Assembly (NCBI GenBank): GCA_903876885.1
Contig: CAIRBP010000032.1
Location: 1 to 64,000, forward strand
Source of the DNA: an uncultured Burkholderiales bacterium
GTDB lineage: Bacteria > Pseudomonadota > Gammaproteobacteria > Burkholderiales > Burkholderiaceae_C
Reading direction: 5' to 3'
DNA: 64,000 bases
Positions 18,990 through 30,863 of the stretch are shown in pieces (within the stretch, counting starts at the first letter, position 1; each line of letters starts with the position of its first letter). The notes beneath the pieces were generated by a model that searched no databases, was not told the DNA's origin, and was given only the letters and a program-made list of their open reading frames with translations. A program made the position numbers and the translations under genes.

Positions 18990-19754
18990 TTGTCTCATAT
19001 GACTACACCTTCGCCATCACCGCACTCATCATCCTCAAATAGATTAAAGGATGGCCTAGTGCTTAAAGAACGTGTTGTACCTCTTAAGCTTAAAGACTTT
19101 AAATTAATTGCATTTGATATGGACTCAACCCTCATCAATATCGAATGTATAGATGAAATAGCAAGCGTAGTAGGGCTAAAAAAAGAGGTTGCCCATATCA
19201 CCGAACTCACCATGAAGGGAGACATTAAAGACTTTAAAGAAAGTTTAAAGCAACGCGTAGCACTTTTAAAGGGTACACCTGAGAGCGCACTCCAAGAGGT
19301 ATACGAAAACAGTTTGAAATTAAACCCAGGTGCACAAAGACTCTTAAGTGTTTGCAAAGCTTCGGGGCTTCAGTCTTTGTTGGTCAGCGGGGGATTTACC
19401 TATTTTGCAGAAAGGGTCAAAGCGCTCTTAGAGATTGATTTCTCCCGGTCCAACGAACTTGAAGTTCAAGGGGGCTTACTAACGGGTGAGCTAACGCCTC
19501 AAACTTGGGGGGTAATTTGTGACGGCGATGAGAAAAAACGCATGCTCATTGAAACCAGCCAGCAACTTGGAATTAGTCTCAGCCAAGCCATAGCGGTTGG
19601 TGACGGATCTAATGATATTCCGATGATGCTTGCCTGCTCACAAGCCGGTGGCCTGTCAGTTGCGTATCACGCGAAACCTATCGTGAGGGAGAAAGCACTA
19701 ATGAGTATTGAATCCGGGGGGTTAGACCGGATGTTGGAGATTTTTGAATTCTGA
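18990..19754 (+). CDS. serB: Phosphoserine phosphatase
   Basis: FDMDSTLINIECIDEIA, VSGGFTYF, VGDGSNDIPM. Confidence 0.96.
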   Translation: MSHMTTPSPSPHSSSSNRLKDGLVLKERVVPLKLKDFKLIAFDMDSTLINIECIDEIASVVGLKKEVAHITELTMKGDIKDFKESLKQRVALLKGTPESALQEVYENSLKLNPGAQRLLSVCKASGLQSLLVSGGFTYFAERVKALLEIDFSRSNELEVQGGLLTGELTPQTWGVICDGDEKKRMLIETSQQLGISLSQAIAVGDGSNDIPMMLACSQAGGLSVAYHAKPIVREKALMSIESGGLDRMLEIFEF

Positions 19755-19769
19755 TCAAGATATCAAAAA

Positions 19770-19785
19770 TGAGCCCTCAGGCTCA
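19770..19785. terminator. Short hairpin TGAGCC-CTCA-GGCTCA between convergent serB and zinc dehydrogenase
   Basis: Perfect 6-bp stem overlapping the dehydrogenase stop codon. Confidence 0.5.
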
Positions 19786-20823
19786 AGCCGCAAAATCAAG
19801 CTGTACTTTCATTGCTTGATTTCGGTCACCTGCTAATTTGAAGGCGTCCAAATAATCTTTAAGCGCAACGGTATGGCTAATTAGAGGTGTTAAATCTACC
19901 CTCTTTTGGTTCATAAGTTCAACGGCCTGCGCAAACTCCTCGTGAAATCTAAATGAGCCTCTAAAGTCAAACTCCTTTGCGACCATCACATTCAGAGGAA
20001 GTGTTACCTCCCCCCCAGTGCCGACTTGAACGAAGATACCTCGGGGTCGCAAAACTTCAAAGCCGGCTTTTATTGCGACCTCACTACCGCTGGCTTCAAA
20101 CATGACGTCGAAATAGCCTTTTTGTGCTTTAAAAAGCTCCAATCCCTGTGGGTGAGTAGCTGTATTGATAATCTGTGTTGCACCAACAATTTTTGCACGC
20201 GCAAGGGTCTGATCAGTAATATCGGTCACGACAACTTCGCTGGCTCCGGCTAATTTTGCAGCAACAACCGTTAAGCTTCCAATCGGACCACAACCCGTAA
20301 CCAGTACACGCTTACCCATCAAAGAGCCAGCTCTTGCTACAGCGTGCAATGCAACCGAGAAAGGTTCGGCCATTGCGGCGTGCGCATCACTGACATGAGG
20401 AGCAACTGGATAGGCTTGGGTCGCATCAATTACCATTTCTTGTCTAAAAGCTCCTTGGATGTGAGGCCAGGGCATAGCGCTCCCGTAAAAGCGCATATTC
20501 AAGCAATGGTTATGAAGCGCTCTTTGGCAATAATCACATTGTCCACAGGGGCGACTTGGGCTGATAGACACCCTCGTGCCTATGCTTAAATCTTTAACAG
20601 CTGCTCCAATAGCAGTCACAACACCGGAGACCTCATGGCCTAGAACCATGGGTTGTTTTATGCGCACAGAACCAAATCCACCGTGCTGGTAGTAATGCAT
20701 ATCAGAGCCACAAATACCACCAGCGCGAACTTGAACACGCACTTGACGCGTACCCATGGGTTCCAAGGCATATTCCTCTAACCTTAAGTCCTTTGCGCCG
20801 TGAATAATAAGTGCGAGTGCCAT
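19783..20823 (-). CDS. Zinc-dependent dehydrogenase, L-idonate 5-dehydrogenase-like
   Basis: GICGSDMHYYQHGGFGSVRIKQPMVLGHEVSG; MDR zinc site. Confidence 0.85.
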   Translation of the reverse strand: MALALIIHGAKDLRLEEYALEPMGTRQVRVQVRAGGICGSDMHYYQHGGFGSVRIKQPMVLGHEVSGVVTAIGAAVKDLSIGTRVSISPSRPCGQCDYCQRALHNHCLNMRFYGSAMPWPHIQGAFRQEMVIDATQAYPVAPHVSDAHAAMAEPFSVALHAVARAGSLMGKRVLVTGCGPIGSLTVVAAKLAGASEVVVTDITDQTLARAKIVGATQIINTATHPQGLELFKAQKGYFDVMFEASGSEVAIKAGFEVLRPRGIFVQVGTGGEVTLPLNVMVAKEFDFRGSFRFHEEFAQAVELMNQKRVDLTPLISHTVALKDYLDAFKLAGDRNQAMKVQLDFAA

Positions 20824-20916
20824 GAATAGATTTCCCTGAAAATAGTTTAAACCTTACTGAACTTAGACAATATTTAACTTGGCTGAGTAAGTAGTCAGAT
20901 TCTAAGCGCGTTAAAT

Positions 20917-21822
20917 TTACAAAGTCGCGGTTACACCGCCGTCCACATACAAAATATGTCCATTAACGAATTGTGAGGCAGAACTTGACAAAAATACTGC
21001 AGCACCAACCAAGTCCTCCACGTTACCCCAGCGCTTGGCTGGCGTTCGAGAGATTAACCAATTACTGAAGGTGGTGTCATTGACAAGAGCTTGCGTCAGC
21101 TCTGTTTTAAAGTAACCAGGGCCAATACCGTTGGCCTGAATGCCGTACTTGCCCCAGTCAATTGCCATTGCTTTGGTTAGCATTTTAAGGGCACCCTTGG
21201 ACGCTGTGTAGGGACCGGTTCCTGGGCGGCCTAACTCACTCATAACCGAGCAAGTGTTGATAATCTTCCCCTCTCCTCTTTTGATCATGTGCTTGACTAC
21301 GATTCGCGATACGTAAAAAACGCTATCGACATTTGTTCGCATGATGTTTTGCCACTGCTCGACGGGGAAATCCTGCAACTCCGATCTAAAGGTCATACCA
21401 GCGTTGTTGATTAAAATATCAATAGGACCTATCGAAGTTTCAATGTTTTCAATAGCCCTTTCGCAATCCTGTGCCGAGGTTACATCAAAGATTGCTTTGA
21501 ATACCCTGTCGGAATAATCCCCGCTAGCACAAGTTTTAAACCCCAACTTCGAACACTCAGCACTTAAACTCTCAAACGCTGCATCTAAGCGTTGTTGATT
21601 TCGTCCGTTTAGTATCACTTTTGCTCCAGCGCCTATTAAACCTTTGGCCAGAGCAAAACCTATTCCACTGCTAGAGCCCGTAACAAGAGCGGTTCTCCCG
21701 CTTAAGTTAAACATCTGCACACTTGGTAAATGTTGCAAAGACGGATTAGGTTGATTAGGTTGATCAGTTTTTGTCATGAAATCTCTATGTTGTGCCAAAA
21801 ATGTATGCAGCATTTTATTCAA
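20917..21822 (-). CDS. SDR-family oxidoreductase, gluconate 5-dehydrogenase-like
   Basis: TALVTGSSSGIGFALAKGL, NNAG, YTASKGALKMLTKAMA. Confidence 0.85.
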   Translation of the reverse strand: MNKMLHTFLAQHRDFMTKTDQPNQPNPSLQHLPSVQMFNLSGRTALVTGSSSGIGFALAKGLIGAGAKVILNGRNQQRLDAAFESLSAECSKLGFKTCASGDYSDRVFKAIFDVTSAQDCERAIENIETSIGPIDILINNAGMTFRSELQDFPVEQWQNIMRTNVDSVFYVSRIVVKHMIKRGEGKIINTCSVMSELGRPGTGPYTASKGALKMLTKAMAIDWGKYGIQANGIGPGYFKTELTQALVNDTTFSNWLISRTPAKRWGNVEDLVGAAVFLSSSASQFVNGHILYVDGGVTATL

Positions 21823-22030
21823 ATTAACAATGCTAAGGAATTGATGAAACTACTACAAGAATTCATTTAATATTCAAAAAGCCGTTTTATTTCTTTTTTG
21901 ATGTCTATTTACCGTATCAGAATTGGGATTCCTGGGTAATCACCGTACCTGAATTGAGCCATTTTCGCTTAAGATTCGCAATCTCGTTTTACCCTGTTTC
22001 ACCCCCCATTTTGAATGTGCACTTTGACAA

Positions 22031-23089
22031 ATGAATACGCTATACGACTCCAAGAAATTAAATCACTACGCACTGAGTCTTTTAAAGGCCTCGGGAGTTG
22101 AAGAGAAAATTGCACGCGTTGTAGCTCAAACCCTAGTTGAGGGCGATCTCTTAGGACACGACACACACGGCCTGGCCCTTCTCGCCAGCTATATCAAGGA
22201 GATTGAGGCTGGGCGCATGAGTAAAACAGGGGAGCCCATCGTCTTATCAGACAAGCCTGCAGCACTTTTGTGGGACGGTCAAAGACTGCCCGGCCCGTGG
22301 CTCCTTCACTTGGCTTACGAACAGTTATCCTCTAGGGCGAGAACCCTGGGAGTTTCAAGCCTTGCGATTAAACGAAGCCATCATATTGCGTGCCTAGCTG
22401 TTTATTTAATGAAAGCTTTAAAGGACGGATTTTTGATGGTCTTAGCTTCATCTGATGCGAATAGCGCCAGTGTTGCACCTTACGGAGGGACTCAGGCAGT
22501 TTTTACGCCTAACCCTATCGCTATTGGATTCCCGGTGAATGCAGACAGTGGGGTGATGGTTGACATCTCTGCATCCATTACTACAAACGGTATGACTAAC
22601 CGTAAATTCAAAGCAGGAGAAAAATTCGAACACGAGTGGTTAATGACCGCAGACGGCAAACTGAGTAATGATCCCGCTGTCATGTTCACAACACCCCCAG
22701 GTACATTGCTGGGCGTTGGGGGCCTGAATCACGGTCACAAAGGATACGGTTTGTCCTTGATGGTTGAGGCACTTACTGCCGGTCTAGCAGGCAGAGGACG
22801 TGCAGATCCCAAAGAAGGCTGGGGAGCAACAGTTCATGTAACTTTGTATGACATCAATGCCTTTAGTGGCGAGGCTGAGTTTATTAGACAGATGGATCAT
22901 GTTGCCACACTTTGTAAAACCAATATTCCTCTTGATCCATCAAAACCAGTAAGACTTCCAGGTCAATCTGCCTTTGGCAAAAGAGATGCACAGGTAAAGA
23001 ACGGTGTTGTGCTTCACCCCTCGATTGCGCCCTCATTAGATGAAGCAGAGCGTAAATACGGATTTAAACTATCCGATTGCATCTTGTAA
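22031..23089 (+). CDS. Malate/L-lactate dehydrogenase (Ldh2) family oxidoreductase
   Basis: GHDTHGLALLASY, GLNHGHKGYGLSLMVEALTAGLAGRG. Confidence 0.9.
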   Translation: MNTLYDSKKLNHYALSLLKASGVEEKIARVVAQTLVEGDLLGHDTHGLALLASYIKEIEAGRMSKTGEPIVLSDKPAALLWDGQRLPGPWLLHLAYEQLSSRARTLGVSSLAIKRSHHIACLAVYLMKALKDGFLMVLASSDANSASVAPYGGTQAVFTPNPIAIGFPVNADSGVMVDISASITTNGMTNRKFKAGEKFEHEWLMTADGKLSNDPAVMFTTPPGTLLGVGGLNHGHKGYGLSLMVEALTAGLAGRGRADPKEGWGATVHVTLYDINAFSGEAEFIRQMDHVATLCKTNIPLDPSKPVRLPGQSAFGKRDAQVKNGVVLHPSIAPSLDEAERKYGFKLSDCIL

Positions 23090-23167
23090 TTAATTCATAA
23101 CTCAGCAGCGGTGAGCTATCTAGGTTCATAGTCTAGACCGCTTGGTCAAATCTAATGCACGGGCAAG

Positions 23168-25246
23168 TTAGCGCAGTGCTAGGTATATAGCTTGTGCCAA
23201 TTCTGGTGAAATGCCCTCCACACTCATCAAATCTTGAGCACTCGCTTCTGCTACGCCCCTAACGCCTCCAAAACGCTGGAGTAATTTTGCTCGCTTCTTT
23301 GGGCCAATCCCTGGGATGTCCTCTATTTTGCTGGCACCGATCCTTACTTTAGCTCTTTTTGCACGCATCCCCGTAATCGCAAATCTATGCGCTTCATCCC
23401 TAATCTGTGCAACCAACATCAAAGCAGCAGAGTCTTTACCTAGATAAATTTTCTCTCTTCCATCAGCAAATACTAGCTCCTCAAGGCCCACCTTACGCCC
23501 CTCACCTTTTTCTACACCCACGATTCGGGATAGATCTAAATCCAGAGATTCAAAAACATCCTTAGCCATAGATACCTGCCCCTTACCGCCGTCAATTAAA
23601 ACTAGATCCGGGAACTTGGCTTCTCCACTTCTGACGAGCTCAGCCAATTTGGAATATCGCCGAGTTAGGACCTGCTTCATAGCTGCGTAGTCATCACCTC
23701 CGGTTATGCCTTCGATGTTGTAGCGTCTATATTCGCTAGGTTGCATCTTGTGGTGATGAAAGACTACGCAGGAAGCCTGGGTTGCCTCCCCACTGGTGTG
23801 TGAGATATCAAAACACTCAATACGGAAAAGTGCTAAATCCTCGGGTGCCAAATCAATTGATTCAACTAATGCACGCGTTCTTTCTTGCTGTGAACCTTCC
23901 TCTGCTAGGAGTCGGGTGAGTTGCAGGTTAGCATTTTGTACTGCCATCTCCTGCCAAGTTTTACGCTGCTCCCTGGGTTGATGAACTGCAGTAATTCGAA
24001 CCCCAGTTTGTTCAGCCAACACTCTTAGCAACTCTTTGTCCACGGGTTGATTTGTTATCAGTGTCGGGGGCGGGGGAATCTCAAGATAGTGCTGAGCAAC
24101 AAATGCCTCCAAAATCTCACCGGTACTGGCATCGTCAACATGAGTTGGAAAATAAGGTCTGTCGCCCAGGTGTCTGCCGCCTCTGACCATTGCAAGATTT
24201 ACACACGCTCGACCACCCTGGACGACAACAGCTAATATGTCAACATCTCGATCATCTACTGTGTCCACTGACTGTTGGTGAAGTACTTTTGAGAGTGCGC
24301 TTAGTTGGTTTCTTAGTTCAGCAGCCTGCTCAAACTCCAATCGAGAGGAATGATCCATCATCCTAGTTTCAAGAGACTTCATGACGCCTTGGGTCTCGCC
24401 GTGAAGAAGCTCACCCGCATGCCTCACGTTTTGTTGATAGTCCTCAACGGAGATTTTTCCAACGCAAGGCCCAGAGCACCTTCTTATCTGATACATGAGA
24501 CAAGGTCTTGTTCGGTTACGAAAAACTGTATCTTCACAGGTACGTAGCCTAAATATTTTTTGCAATAATTCAATAGCCTCACGAACAGCCCAAACACTGG
24601 GATAAGGTCCAAAATAGTCGTGATTTTTATCTACTGCTCCCCTGTAATAAACCATACGAGGGATTAGCTTGGGACTAGGGTGTCCTAGTGCGTCTGTAAT
24701 TGATTTATCTTCCGTTGAAACGGTCCTGGTAAGCTTCAGGTAGGGATAACTTTTATCATCTCTGAATAGTATGTTGTAGCGAGGCTTAAGTGTCTTGATC
24801 AGATTATTTTCAAGCAGCAAAGCTTCCGCCTCTGAGCGCACAACAGTTGTCTCTAATCTCACTATTTTGCTGACCATGTGCCCTATTCGGGTACCATCAT
24901 GAGAGCGGTTGAAGTAACTTGATACGCGCTTCTTTAAATGAATGGCCTTCCCAACATACAGTAATTGATCATCTTTATCAAAATACCTATAAACACCCGG
25001 TAATCCGGGTAAAGAGGAAACCAACGCTAAAAGTTCATCTGAATGCTGGTGCACAGCTTCACCGCTATCACTTGCTCTGAGTGACGTAGCCTCAGATGCG
25101 TCGCCCTCAAAACTCTTTGAACCAGCAGCCAGATTAGTCTCCCCATCCTGGGTTGGCAATGCGGAGGGCTCAATTACTGATCCCGTTTTCGGAGTTGATT
25201 CTTTGATTGAAAGATTTTTCTGTTTGTTCACGAAATTAAAGCTCAA
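23168..25246 (-). CDS. uvrC: UvrABC excinuclease subunit C
   Basis: [29 protein letters not shown] (GIY-YIG), RNase H-like and HhH domains. Confidence 0.98.
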   Translation of the reverse strand: MSFNFVNKQKNLSIKESTPKTGSVIEPSALPTQDGETNLAAGSKSFEGDASEATSLRASDSGEAVHQHSDELLALVSSLPGLPGVYRYFDKDDQLLYVGKAIHLKKRVSSYFNRSHDGTRIGHMVSKIVRLETTVVRSEAEALLLENNLIKTLKPRYNILFRDDKSYPYLKLTRTVSTEDKSITDALGHPSPKLIPRMVYYRGAVDKNHDYFGPYPSVWAVREAIELLQKIFRLRTCEDTVFRNRTRPCLMYQIRRCSGPCVGKISVEDYQQNVRHAGELLHGETQGVMKSLETRMMDHSSRLEFEQAAELRNQLSALSKVLHQQSVDTVDDRDVDILAVVVQGGRACVNLAMVRGGRHLGDRPYFPTHVDDASTGEILEAFVAQHYLEIPPPPTLITNQPVDKELLRVLAEQTGVRITAVHQPREQRKTWQEMAVQNANLQLTRLLAEEGSQQERTRALVESIDLAPEDLALFRIECFDISHTSGEATQASCVVFHHHKMQPSEYRRYNIEGITGGDDYAAMKQVLTRRYSKLAELVRSGEAKFPDLVLIDGGKGQVSMAKDVFESLDLDLSRIVGVEKGEGRKVGLEELVFADGREKIYLGKDSAALMLVAQIRDEAHRFAITGMRAKRAKVRIGASKIEDIPGIGPKKRAKLLQRFGGVRGVAEASAQDLMSVEGISPELAQAIYLALR

Positions 25247-25316
25247 TTAAGAATTTTTACTTCTTACCTAAGAAATTCAAAGGCAATTTAAGAATACACT
25301 TTAATCACTAAAGTTA

Positions 25317-26534
25317 ATGTCTATTGTGCCGTTAATTTGGCTATCCCGCCCCATGCCCTCAATACCCCCTTTGAAACCTATGCGTTGGAGCATTTTTTGC
25401 CGCGTTATTGATAACTACGGAGATGCCGGGGTTTGCCTAAGATTGGCTAGGGAGTTAGCGCATCGAGGACAGTCAATTGATTTTTTTATTGACAACCAAG
25501 AGATACTGAGCTGGATGGAGCCAGAAATACATCCTAATATTAAAGTTCGGGTATGGTCTAGTAAGCAGGAGGAAGAGGATTGGCTTTTAAAAAATCAGGG
25601 GTTTTATGTCGGCGAAAATGATTTATTTGCAGATGTGATTGTTGAAGCCTTTGGCTGCGAAATTCCTGCAGCTTTTAAGGAATTAATATCCAACCAATCT
25701 AAACGCGGGCAACAGACCACTCAGTGGATTAATTTGGAATACCTAAGTGCAGAGGGCTACGCACAACGAAATCACGGATTAATGTCTCCCATTCTCAGCG
25801 GCCCTGGAGAGGGCTCTCATAAATGGTTTTTTTATCCGGGTTTTACAAAACTTACCGGGGGACTTTTAATTGAGAACAAAATTCGCGAAAAAATAAATAC
25901 TTCTATACCCGACACTCAAATATCTTCCCCCTTCAAAATTGGTCTGTTTTGCTACGCAAATGCTCCCTTGGTGCAACTATTAACGGACCTTAGAAAACAC
26001 TGCGAGCACTCAGAGCGAAAAATAGTAATAAATATTTCAAAAGGTAACCAAGGAGACGTTCAAAAATTTATGTCAGAGTTAATCATGACTGAGTTGCAAA
26101 TCAGTAAAGATTCAAGCGAAACCAGTTTGTCACTTTGTCTTTTAGATTCATTAACTCAAAATGATTTTGATGAAATGCTTTGGAACAACGATCTAAACTT
26201 TGTAAGGGGGGAGGACTCTTTAATCAGGGCGATATGGGCAGGTAAGCCATGGATTTGGCAAATTTACAATCAATCAAATGGCGCTCACTTCACTAAATTA
26301 AATGCATTCTTGGATTTAATGGAGTGCCCACTGTTCATAAAAGAAATCCATTGGGGGTGGAATCTTTTTGGTGACTATAACTTTGCATTACCCTCCTCTA
26401 AAGATGCTAGAAAATGGGCAGATTGGAGCGCTTGGTGTCTCCAAATTCGCAGTAAATTGCTCGAACAAGAGGATTTGGTGACTCAGTTGATGAAGTTTGT
26501 GGATGAAAAACGCCAGAAAACGGTAGAATACTAG
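25317..26534 (+). CDS. earP: EF-P arginine rhamnosyltransferase EarP
   Basis: FCRVIDNYGDAGVCLRLARELA; directly upstream of efp. Confidence 0.95.
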   Translation: MSIVPLIWLSRPMPSIPPLKPMRWSIFCRVIDNYGDAGVCLRLARELAHRGQSIDFFIDNQEILSWMEPEIHPNIKVRVWSSKQEEEDWLLKNQGFYVGENDLFADVIVEAFGCEIPAAFKELISNQSKRGQQTTQWINLEYLSAEGYAQRNHGLMSPILSGPGEGSHKWFFYPGFTKLTGGLLIENKIREKINTSIPDTQISSPFKIGLFCYANAPLVQLLTDLRKHCEHSERKIVINISKGNQGDVQKFMSELIMTELQISKDSSETSLSLCLLDSLTQNDFDEMLWNNDLNFVRGEDSLIRAIWAGKPWIWQIYNQSNGAHFTKLNAFLDLMECPLFIKEIHWGWNLFGDYNFALPSSKDARKWADWSAWCLQIRSKLLEQEDLVTQLMKFVDEKRQKTVEY

Positions 26535-26654
26535 GTTGTCCTGGTAAAACTTAACGAAGCGTTTAATGAGCTTAATAGCTTTTAAAAAACCCTAAAGGGG
26601 GTAAATGCTTTATTGGTAATACCATTTAACTTGAATGAACCTCGATTTAGTCTT

Positions 26655-27209
26655 ATGAAAATAGCTCAAGAAATTCGCGCTGGAAACGTAATTAAGTACG
26701 GAAAAGATCCTATGGTGGTCTTAAAAACGGAATACTCCAGGGGGGGACGTAACTCTGCGACAGTTCGTATGAAACTCAAGAGTCTGTTGAATAACTTCGG
26801 TACTGAAGTTGTTTTCAAAGCCGACGACAAAATGGATCAAATCATTTTGGACAAAAAAGAATGTACCTACTCCTACTTCGCTGATCCGATGTACGTCTGG
26901 ATGGACGCGGATTACAACCAGTACGAGGTGGAAAGTGAGAACATGGGTGACTCGCTTAACTATTTACAAGAGGGTATGACCGCTGAAGTTGTGTTCTACG
27001 AAGGCAAGGCCATCTCTGTTGAGCTGCCAACAAGCGTTGAGCGCGAAATAACTTGGACCGAGCCTGCTGTAAAGGGCGACACCTCAGGTAAAGTTCTCAA
27101 GCCCGCCAAAATTGCAACTGGCTTTGAAGTACCCGTTCCTCTTTTTGTGGATCAAAATGATATTGTTGAAATTGATACTAGAACTGGTGAATACAGACGT
27201 CGCGTCTAA
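26655..27209 (+). CDS. efp: Elongation factor P
   Basis: [42 protein letters not shown]; start corrected to 26655 (184 aa). Arg in the modified loop fits EarP. Confidence 0.97.
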   Translation: MKIAQEIRAGNVIKYGKDPMVVLKTEYSRGGRNSATVRMKLKSLLNNFGTEVVFKADDKMDQIILDKKECTYSYFADPMYVWMDADYNQYEVESENMGDSLNYLQEGMTAEVVFYEGKAISVELPTSVEREITWTEPAVKGDTSGKVLKPAKIATGFEVPVPLFVDQNDIVEIDTRTGEYRRRV

Positions 27210-27284
27210 TCAATTTTAAATAAATCTAAGCTTCAAACTGAAACGATGGACTTATTAAGGTTCATCACAGAGGTACTAAAACTA

Positions 27285-27314
27285 ACAAGCCCCAGAGTCA
27301 AATCAGGGGCTTGT
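27285..27314 (+). terminator. Rho-independent terminator-like hairpin after efp
   Basis: ACAAGCCCC...GGGGCTTGT followed by TGTGTTTT. Confidence 0.75.
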
Positions 27315-27369
27315 TGTGTTTTGAGATCTACTAAAAATTAAGATCAACATAAATCTAGGACTCAATCTA

Positions 27370-28239
27370 ATGGACGGAATGATCAACAACAAAGATCCGC
27401 GAATTGCTGATGCATGGAGCGACTTAAGAGCAAATATTGACGGCAAACAGCAACTTACACCCATCTCCAACCGACTTGCATTTGCGGATGCAGAATTTTT
27501 ACTGAGACGTGAGACCCGTGGAATTAGGTTTCAACTCGAACTTCTAAAGCCTGACCTAGCTCAACAAGAGCTGGGAATCAACAACACGGTAGTTGTATTT
27601 GGAAGCGCCCGCTTTAAAAGCGAAGAAGAGTCCCACGCTCAACTTGCACTAGCAATGGAGTCGGGAGATCCGCAGAGAATCAAAAAGGCCAAGATTCTTT
27701 TAAAAAATGCGGCCTATTATGAAAAAGCTCGTGCGTTTGCAAATTTAGTCACTCATGAATGTAGAGACTTAAAGCCAGAGGAACAATTCTTCGTTTGTAC
27801 AGGAGGGGGGCCTGGCATTATGGAGGCTGCTAATCGCGGTGCACAAGAGGCTGGAGGTTTAAGCGTAGGTTTAAACATTGCGCTACCCCACGAACAAGAG
27901 CCCAATCCGTACATTACTCCTAATCTCAGCTTTAAATTTCATTATTTTGCGCTCAGAAAAATGCATTTCATGATGCGCGCCAAAGCGCTTGTGGCATTTC
28001 CAGGCGGATTTGGAACTATGGACGAACTCTTTGAGACGCTGACTTTAGTTCAATGCAAAAAATCTAAACCAGTTCCGATAATCTTATTCGGATCGGATTA
28101 CTGGAAGCGTCTCTTCAATTTAGATATGTTAGTTGAGGAAGGCGCAATCAACGAGGAGGATTTGGAGTTATTTAAATACGTTGACGATATTCGGGAAGCT
28201 TGGAACATCATTCAAGAATTTTGGAAAAATGAGGCCTAG
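27370..28239 (+). CDS. LOG-family (TIGR00730-like) protein
   Basis: VCTGGGPGIMEAANRGAQEAGG and FPGGFGTMDELFE. Confidence 0.93.
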   Translation: MDGMINNKDPRIADAWSDLRANIDGKQQLTPISNRLAFADAEFLLRRETRGIRFQLELLKPDLAQQELGINNTVVVFGSARFKSEEESHAQLALAMESGDPQRIKKAKILLKNAAYYEKARAFANLVTHECRDLKPEEQFFVCTGGGPGIMEAANRGAQEAGGLSVGLNIALPHEQEPNPYITPNLSFKFHYFALRKMHFMMRAKALVAFPGGFGTMDELFETLTLVQCKKSKPVPIILFGSDYWKRLFNLDMLVEEGAINEEDLELFKYVDDIREAWNIIQEFWKNEA

Positions 28240-28254
28240 TCCATAACCACGTCA

Positions 28255-28584
28255 TTAAGATTCATTGGTCTTACTTGTAATAGAACGACTTTGAGTTTCT
28301 AAAGAATTAATTGCAGACTCAATTTTGTCTAACCGCTCAAGGACTTCAGGTGAGGCGGGTGTATTGGCGTAAAGGGCTTGAAGACTTGCGATAGATCTTG
28401 AAATATCATTTAACTCGTACTTGAAAGCCCTGTCTAAGCGCTCAAATTTTTCAATAAGCAGCTGATTTTGATCAACCGACTCACTCTTTGATTTTGCATT
28501 TTTCTTGGATAGTTGTATAAATACTTGGTAAAAAACCAAGAAAACTAAAACAAGCAAAATAATCGATCCCAAATCCATATCCAA
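28255..28584 (-). CDS. Small membrane-anchored coiled-coil protein
   Basis: N-terminal TM IILLVLVFLVFYQVFIQL then helical region. Confidence 0.65.
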   Translation of the reverse strand: MDMDLGSIILLVLVFLVFYQVFIQLSKKNAKSKSESVDQNQLLIEKFERLDRAFKYELNDISRSIASLQALYANTPASPEVLERLDKIESAINSLETQSRSITSKTNES

Positions 28585-28598
28585 ATCTCTTCTAAAAA

Positions 28599-29570
28599 TT
28601 AAAAAGTGTTAACCGGCGTAAGCGCGTGCCCTTTTTCAAAGTAAGCGATTAGATTGTCTGCCGCCAACTCAGCCATGGCTAGCCTTGTTTTTCTTGATGC
28701 ACTGGCAATATGCGGAGTCAGAACTACATTAGGCAGCTTCAGCAACTCTGGATTCAAGGCTGGTTCATTTTCAAAAACATCTAAACCTGCAGCTGCGATT
28801 TGTCGGTTCTTAAGAGCGAGCGCCAGAGCCGCATCGTCCACTATACCCCCTCTAGCAATATTGGTCAGTGTAGCAGTGCTTTTCATCATATTCAATTCAG
28901 CGGCTCCAATGGTGTGATGTGCCTGAGGGGTGTAGGGGAGCACCAAGACGAGGTGATCGCAAGTCTGCAGTAACTCCTGCTTTGAAACATAATGCGCTTT
29001 ACACGCCCCTTCAAGCTCTGCAGGGAGTGGAGAGCGGTTGTGGTAAATCACTTTCATTCCAAAACCGTATGCCCCCCTCTTGGCAATGGCTTGGCCAATT
29101 CGCCCCATACCTAAAATGCCAAGTGTGCTTGCAAAAATATCGGACCCGGTGAACATGTCCAGGCTCCACTTACTCCATAAGCCTTTGCGCAAATAGTGCT
29201 CGCTCTCAGCAATTCTTCTTGCTGTAGCCATCATTAGTGCAAAACCAAAATCTGCAGTGGTCTCTGTCAAAACGTCAGGTGTATTTGTAGCAAGCACTTT
29301 CCTGGCAGTCATACTTGCTACATCAAAGTTGTTATAACCGACTGCTATATTCGCGCAGATCTTAAGTTTAGGACAAGCCTTTAAGACATCATCATCGATT
29401 CTCTCAGTCCCAGTAGTCATTGCAGCATCCATACCCTGGAGCTTTTGTATTAAACCCTCCTTAGAGTAAACCTCATCAGTTTTGTTGTAATCCACTTCGA
29501 AATGCTGTTCCAACTTGGAAAGTGTCTCGGGATAAATACTGCGAGTAACAAGTAATGATGGCTTATTCAT
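28599..29570 (-). CDS. 2-hydroxyacid dehydrogenase (glyoxylate/hydroxypyruvate reductase-like)
   Basis: LGILGMGRIGQAIAKR, VLTPHIASASRKTR. Confidence 0.92.
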   Translation of the reverse strand: MNKPSLLVTRSIYPETLSKLEQHFEVDYNKTDEVYSKEGLIQKLQGMDAAMTTGTERIDDDVLKACPKLKICANIAVGYNNFDVASMTARKVLATNTPDVLTETTADFGFALMMATARRIAESEHYLRKGLWSKWSLDMFTGSDIFASTLGILGMGRIGQAIAKRGAYGFGMKVIYHNRSPLPAELEGACKAHYVSKQELLQTCDHLVLVLPYTPQAHHTIGAAELNMMKSTATLTNIARGGIVDDAALALALKNRQIAAAGLDVFENEPALNPELLKLPNVVLTPHIASASRKTRLAMAELAADNLIAYFEKGHALTPVNTF

Positions 29571-29591
29571 GATAATTTGAAGATTAAAAAA

Positions 29592-30776
29592 TTAATTAGG
29601 TGCGTCAATTTCAAAAACTTGTCTTAGGTAAGCAAGGTATTTCTCATCTTCGCACATATTCTTGGACGGTGTGTCAGAGAGCTTAGCAACTGGTTGTCCA
29701 TTGCATTTAACCATTTTAATTACGATTTGAAGTGGCTCATACCCAAGGTCATTGGTCAAGTTGGTTCCTATACCAAAAGCCATTAGGCAACGCCCTTTGA
29801 AACGTTTGTACAACTCAATCGTTTTAGGCACCGTCAAACCGTCGCTGAAGATAAGTGTTTTAGTCAGAGGATCAACTCTATTTTTTATGTAATGCGCGAT
29901 CATCCTCTCGCCCCAATCAAAGGGGTCACCGCTGTCATGACGCGATCCATCAAAGAGTTTACAAAAGTACAAATCAAAATCTCTGAGGAAAGGACCCATT
30001 CCATACACATCACTCAGTGCAATACCTAGGTCTCCCCTGTACTCTCGTGCCCAGGTCTCAAAACCGTAAACTTGGCTATCCCTTAAACGTGGACCTAGAG
30101 CCTGGCATGCTTGCAAGTATTCGTGAGCCATCGTGCCTAGGGGCTTAAATCCAAGCTTCATTGAGAACAGGACATTACTTGAACCAGCAAATTGCCCTGA
30201 TTTTTGGACTCCCAGACTACCCCACAAAACCCGGAGAACCTCTTCGTGCCAAGCTTTAGAAAAACGCCGCCGAGTTCCGTAGTCTGCTATTCGAATATCC
30301 ATTAAATCGTTTGAGCTTAAAAGATTTACTTTCTCCGCTAACCTTCTCCTCCCCTCAACAAAATCTGGAACAGCTTGAGTGTTTCTAAAATAAACCTCAT
30401 TCACAATTGCCAAAACTGGTATTTCAAACAAAATAGTGTGCAACCAAGGTCCTCTAATGGTTATATCTATTTCTCCGTTCTTTAGTGGCTCAATCTGAAT
30501 GCACTTCTCATTTAGTTTGAAGATACCTAAGAAATCAACGAAGTCACTTTTTATAAATCTGAGTGACCTTAAATAACGAAGCTCATCCTCCTTAAAATGG
30601 AGACCACATAATGAACGAACTTCCGCTCGAATCTCATCTACCAAAGGAGCTAGCTTAACTCCTTGAGTTCGACATTTAAATTTATATTCAACCTGAGCAC
30701 CTGGAAACTGATGAAGAACAGCCTGCATCATGGTGAATTTGTAAAGATCAGTGTCTAGGAGGCTGGTAATAATCAT
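29592..30776 (-). CDS. pncB: Nicotinate phosphoribosyltransferase
   Basis: [41 protein letters not shown]. Confidence 0.97.
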   Translation of the reverse strand: MIITSLLDTDLYKFTMMQAVLHQFPGAQVEYKFKCRTQGVKLAPLVDEIRAEVRSLCGLHFKEDELRYLRSLRFIKSDFVDFLGIFKLNEKCIQIEPLKNGEIDITIRGPWLHTILFEIPVLAIVNEVYFRNTQAVPDFVEGRRRLAEKVNLLSSNDLMDIRIADYGTRRRFSKAWHEEVLRVLWGSLGVQKSGQFAGSSNVLFSMKLGFKPLGTMAHEYLQACQALGPRLRDSQVYGFETWAREYRGDLGIALSDVYGMGPFLRDFDLYFCKLFDGSRHDSGDPFDWGERMIAHYIKNRVDPLTKTLIFSDGLTVPKTIELYKRFKGRCLMAFGIGTNLTNDLGYEPLQIVIKMVKCNGQPVAKLSDTPSKNMCEDEKYLAYLRQVFEIDAPN

Positions 30777-30863
30777 ATTAGAAAACTTTTCGAAGCTTGG
30801 TCAAATGACATGAATGTTCAATGGTCGTACAAGAGGTCAATTTAAAGACGGTGATAAGTGAAC

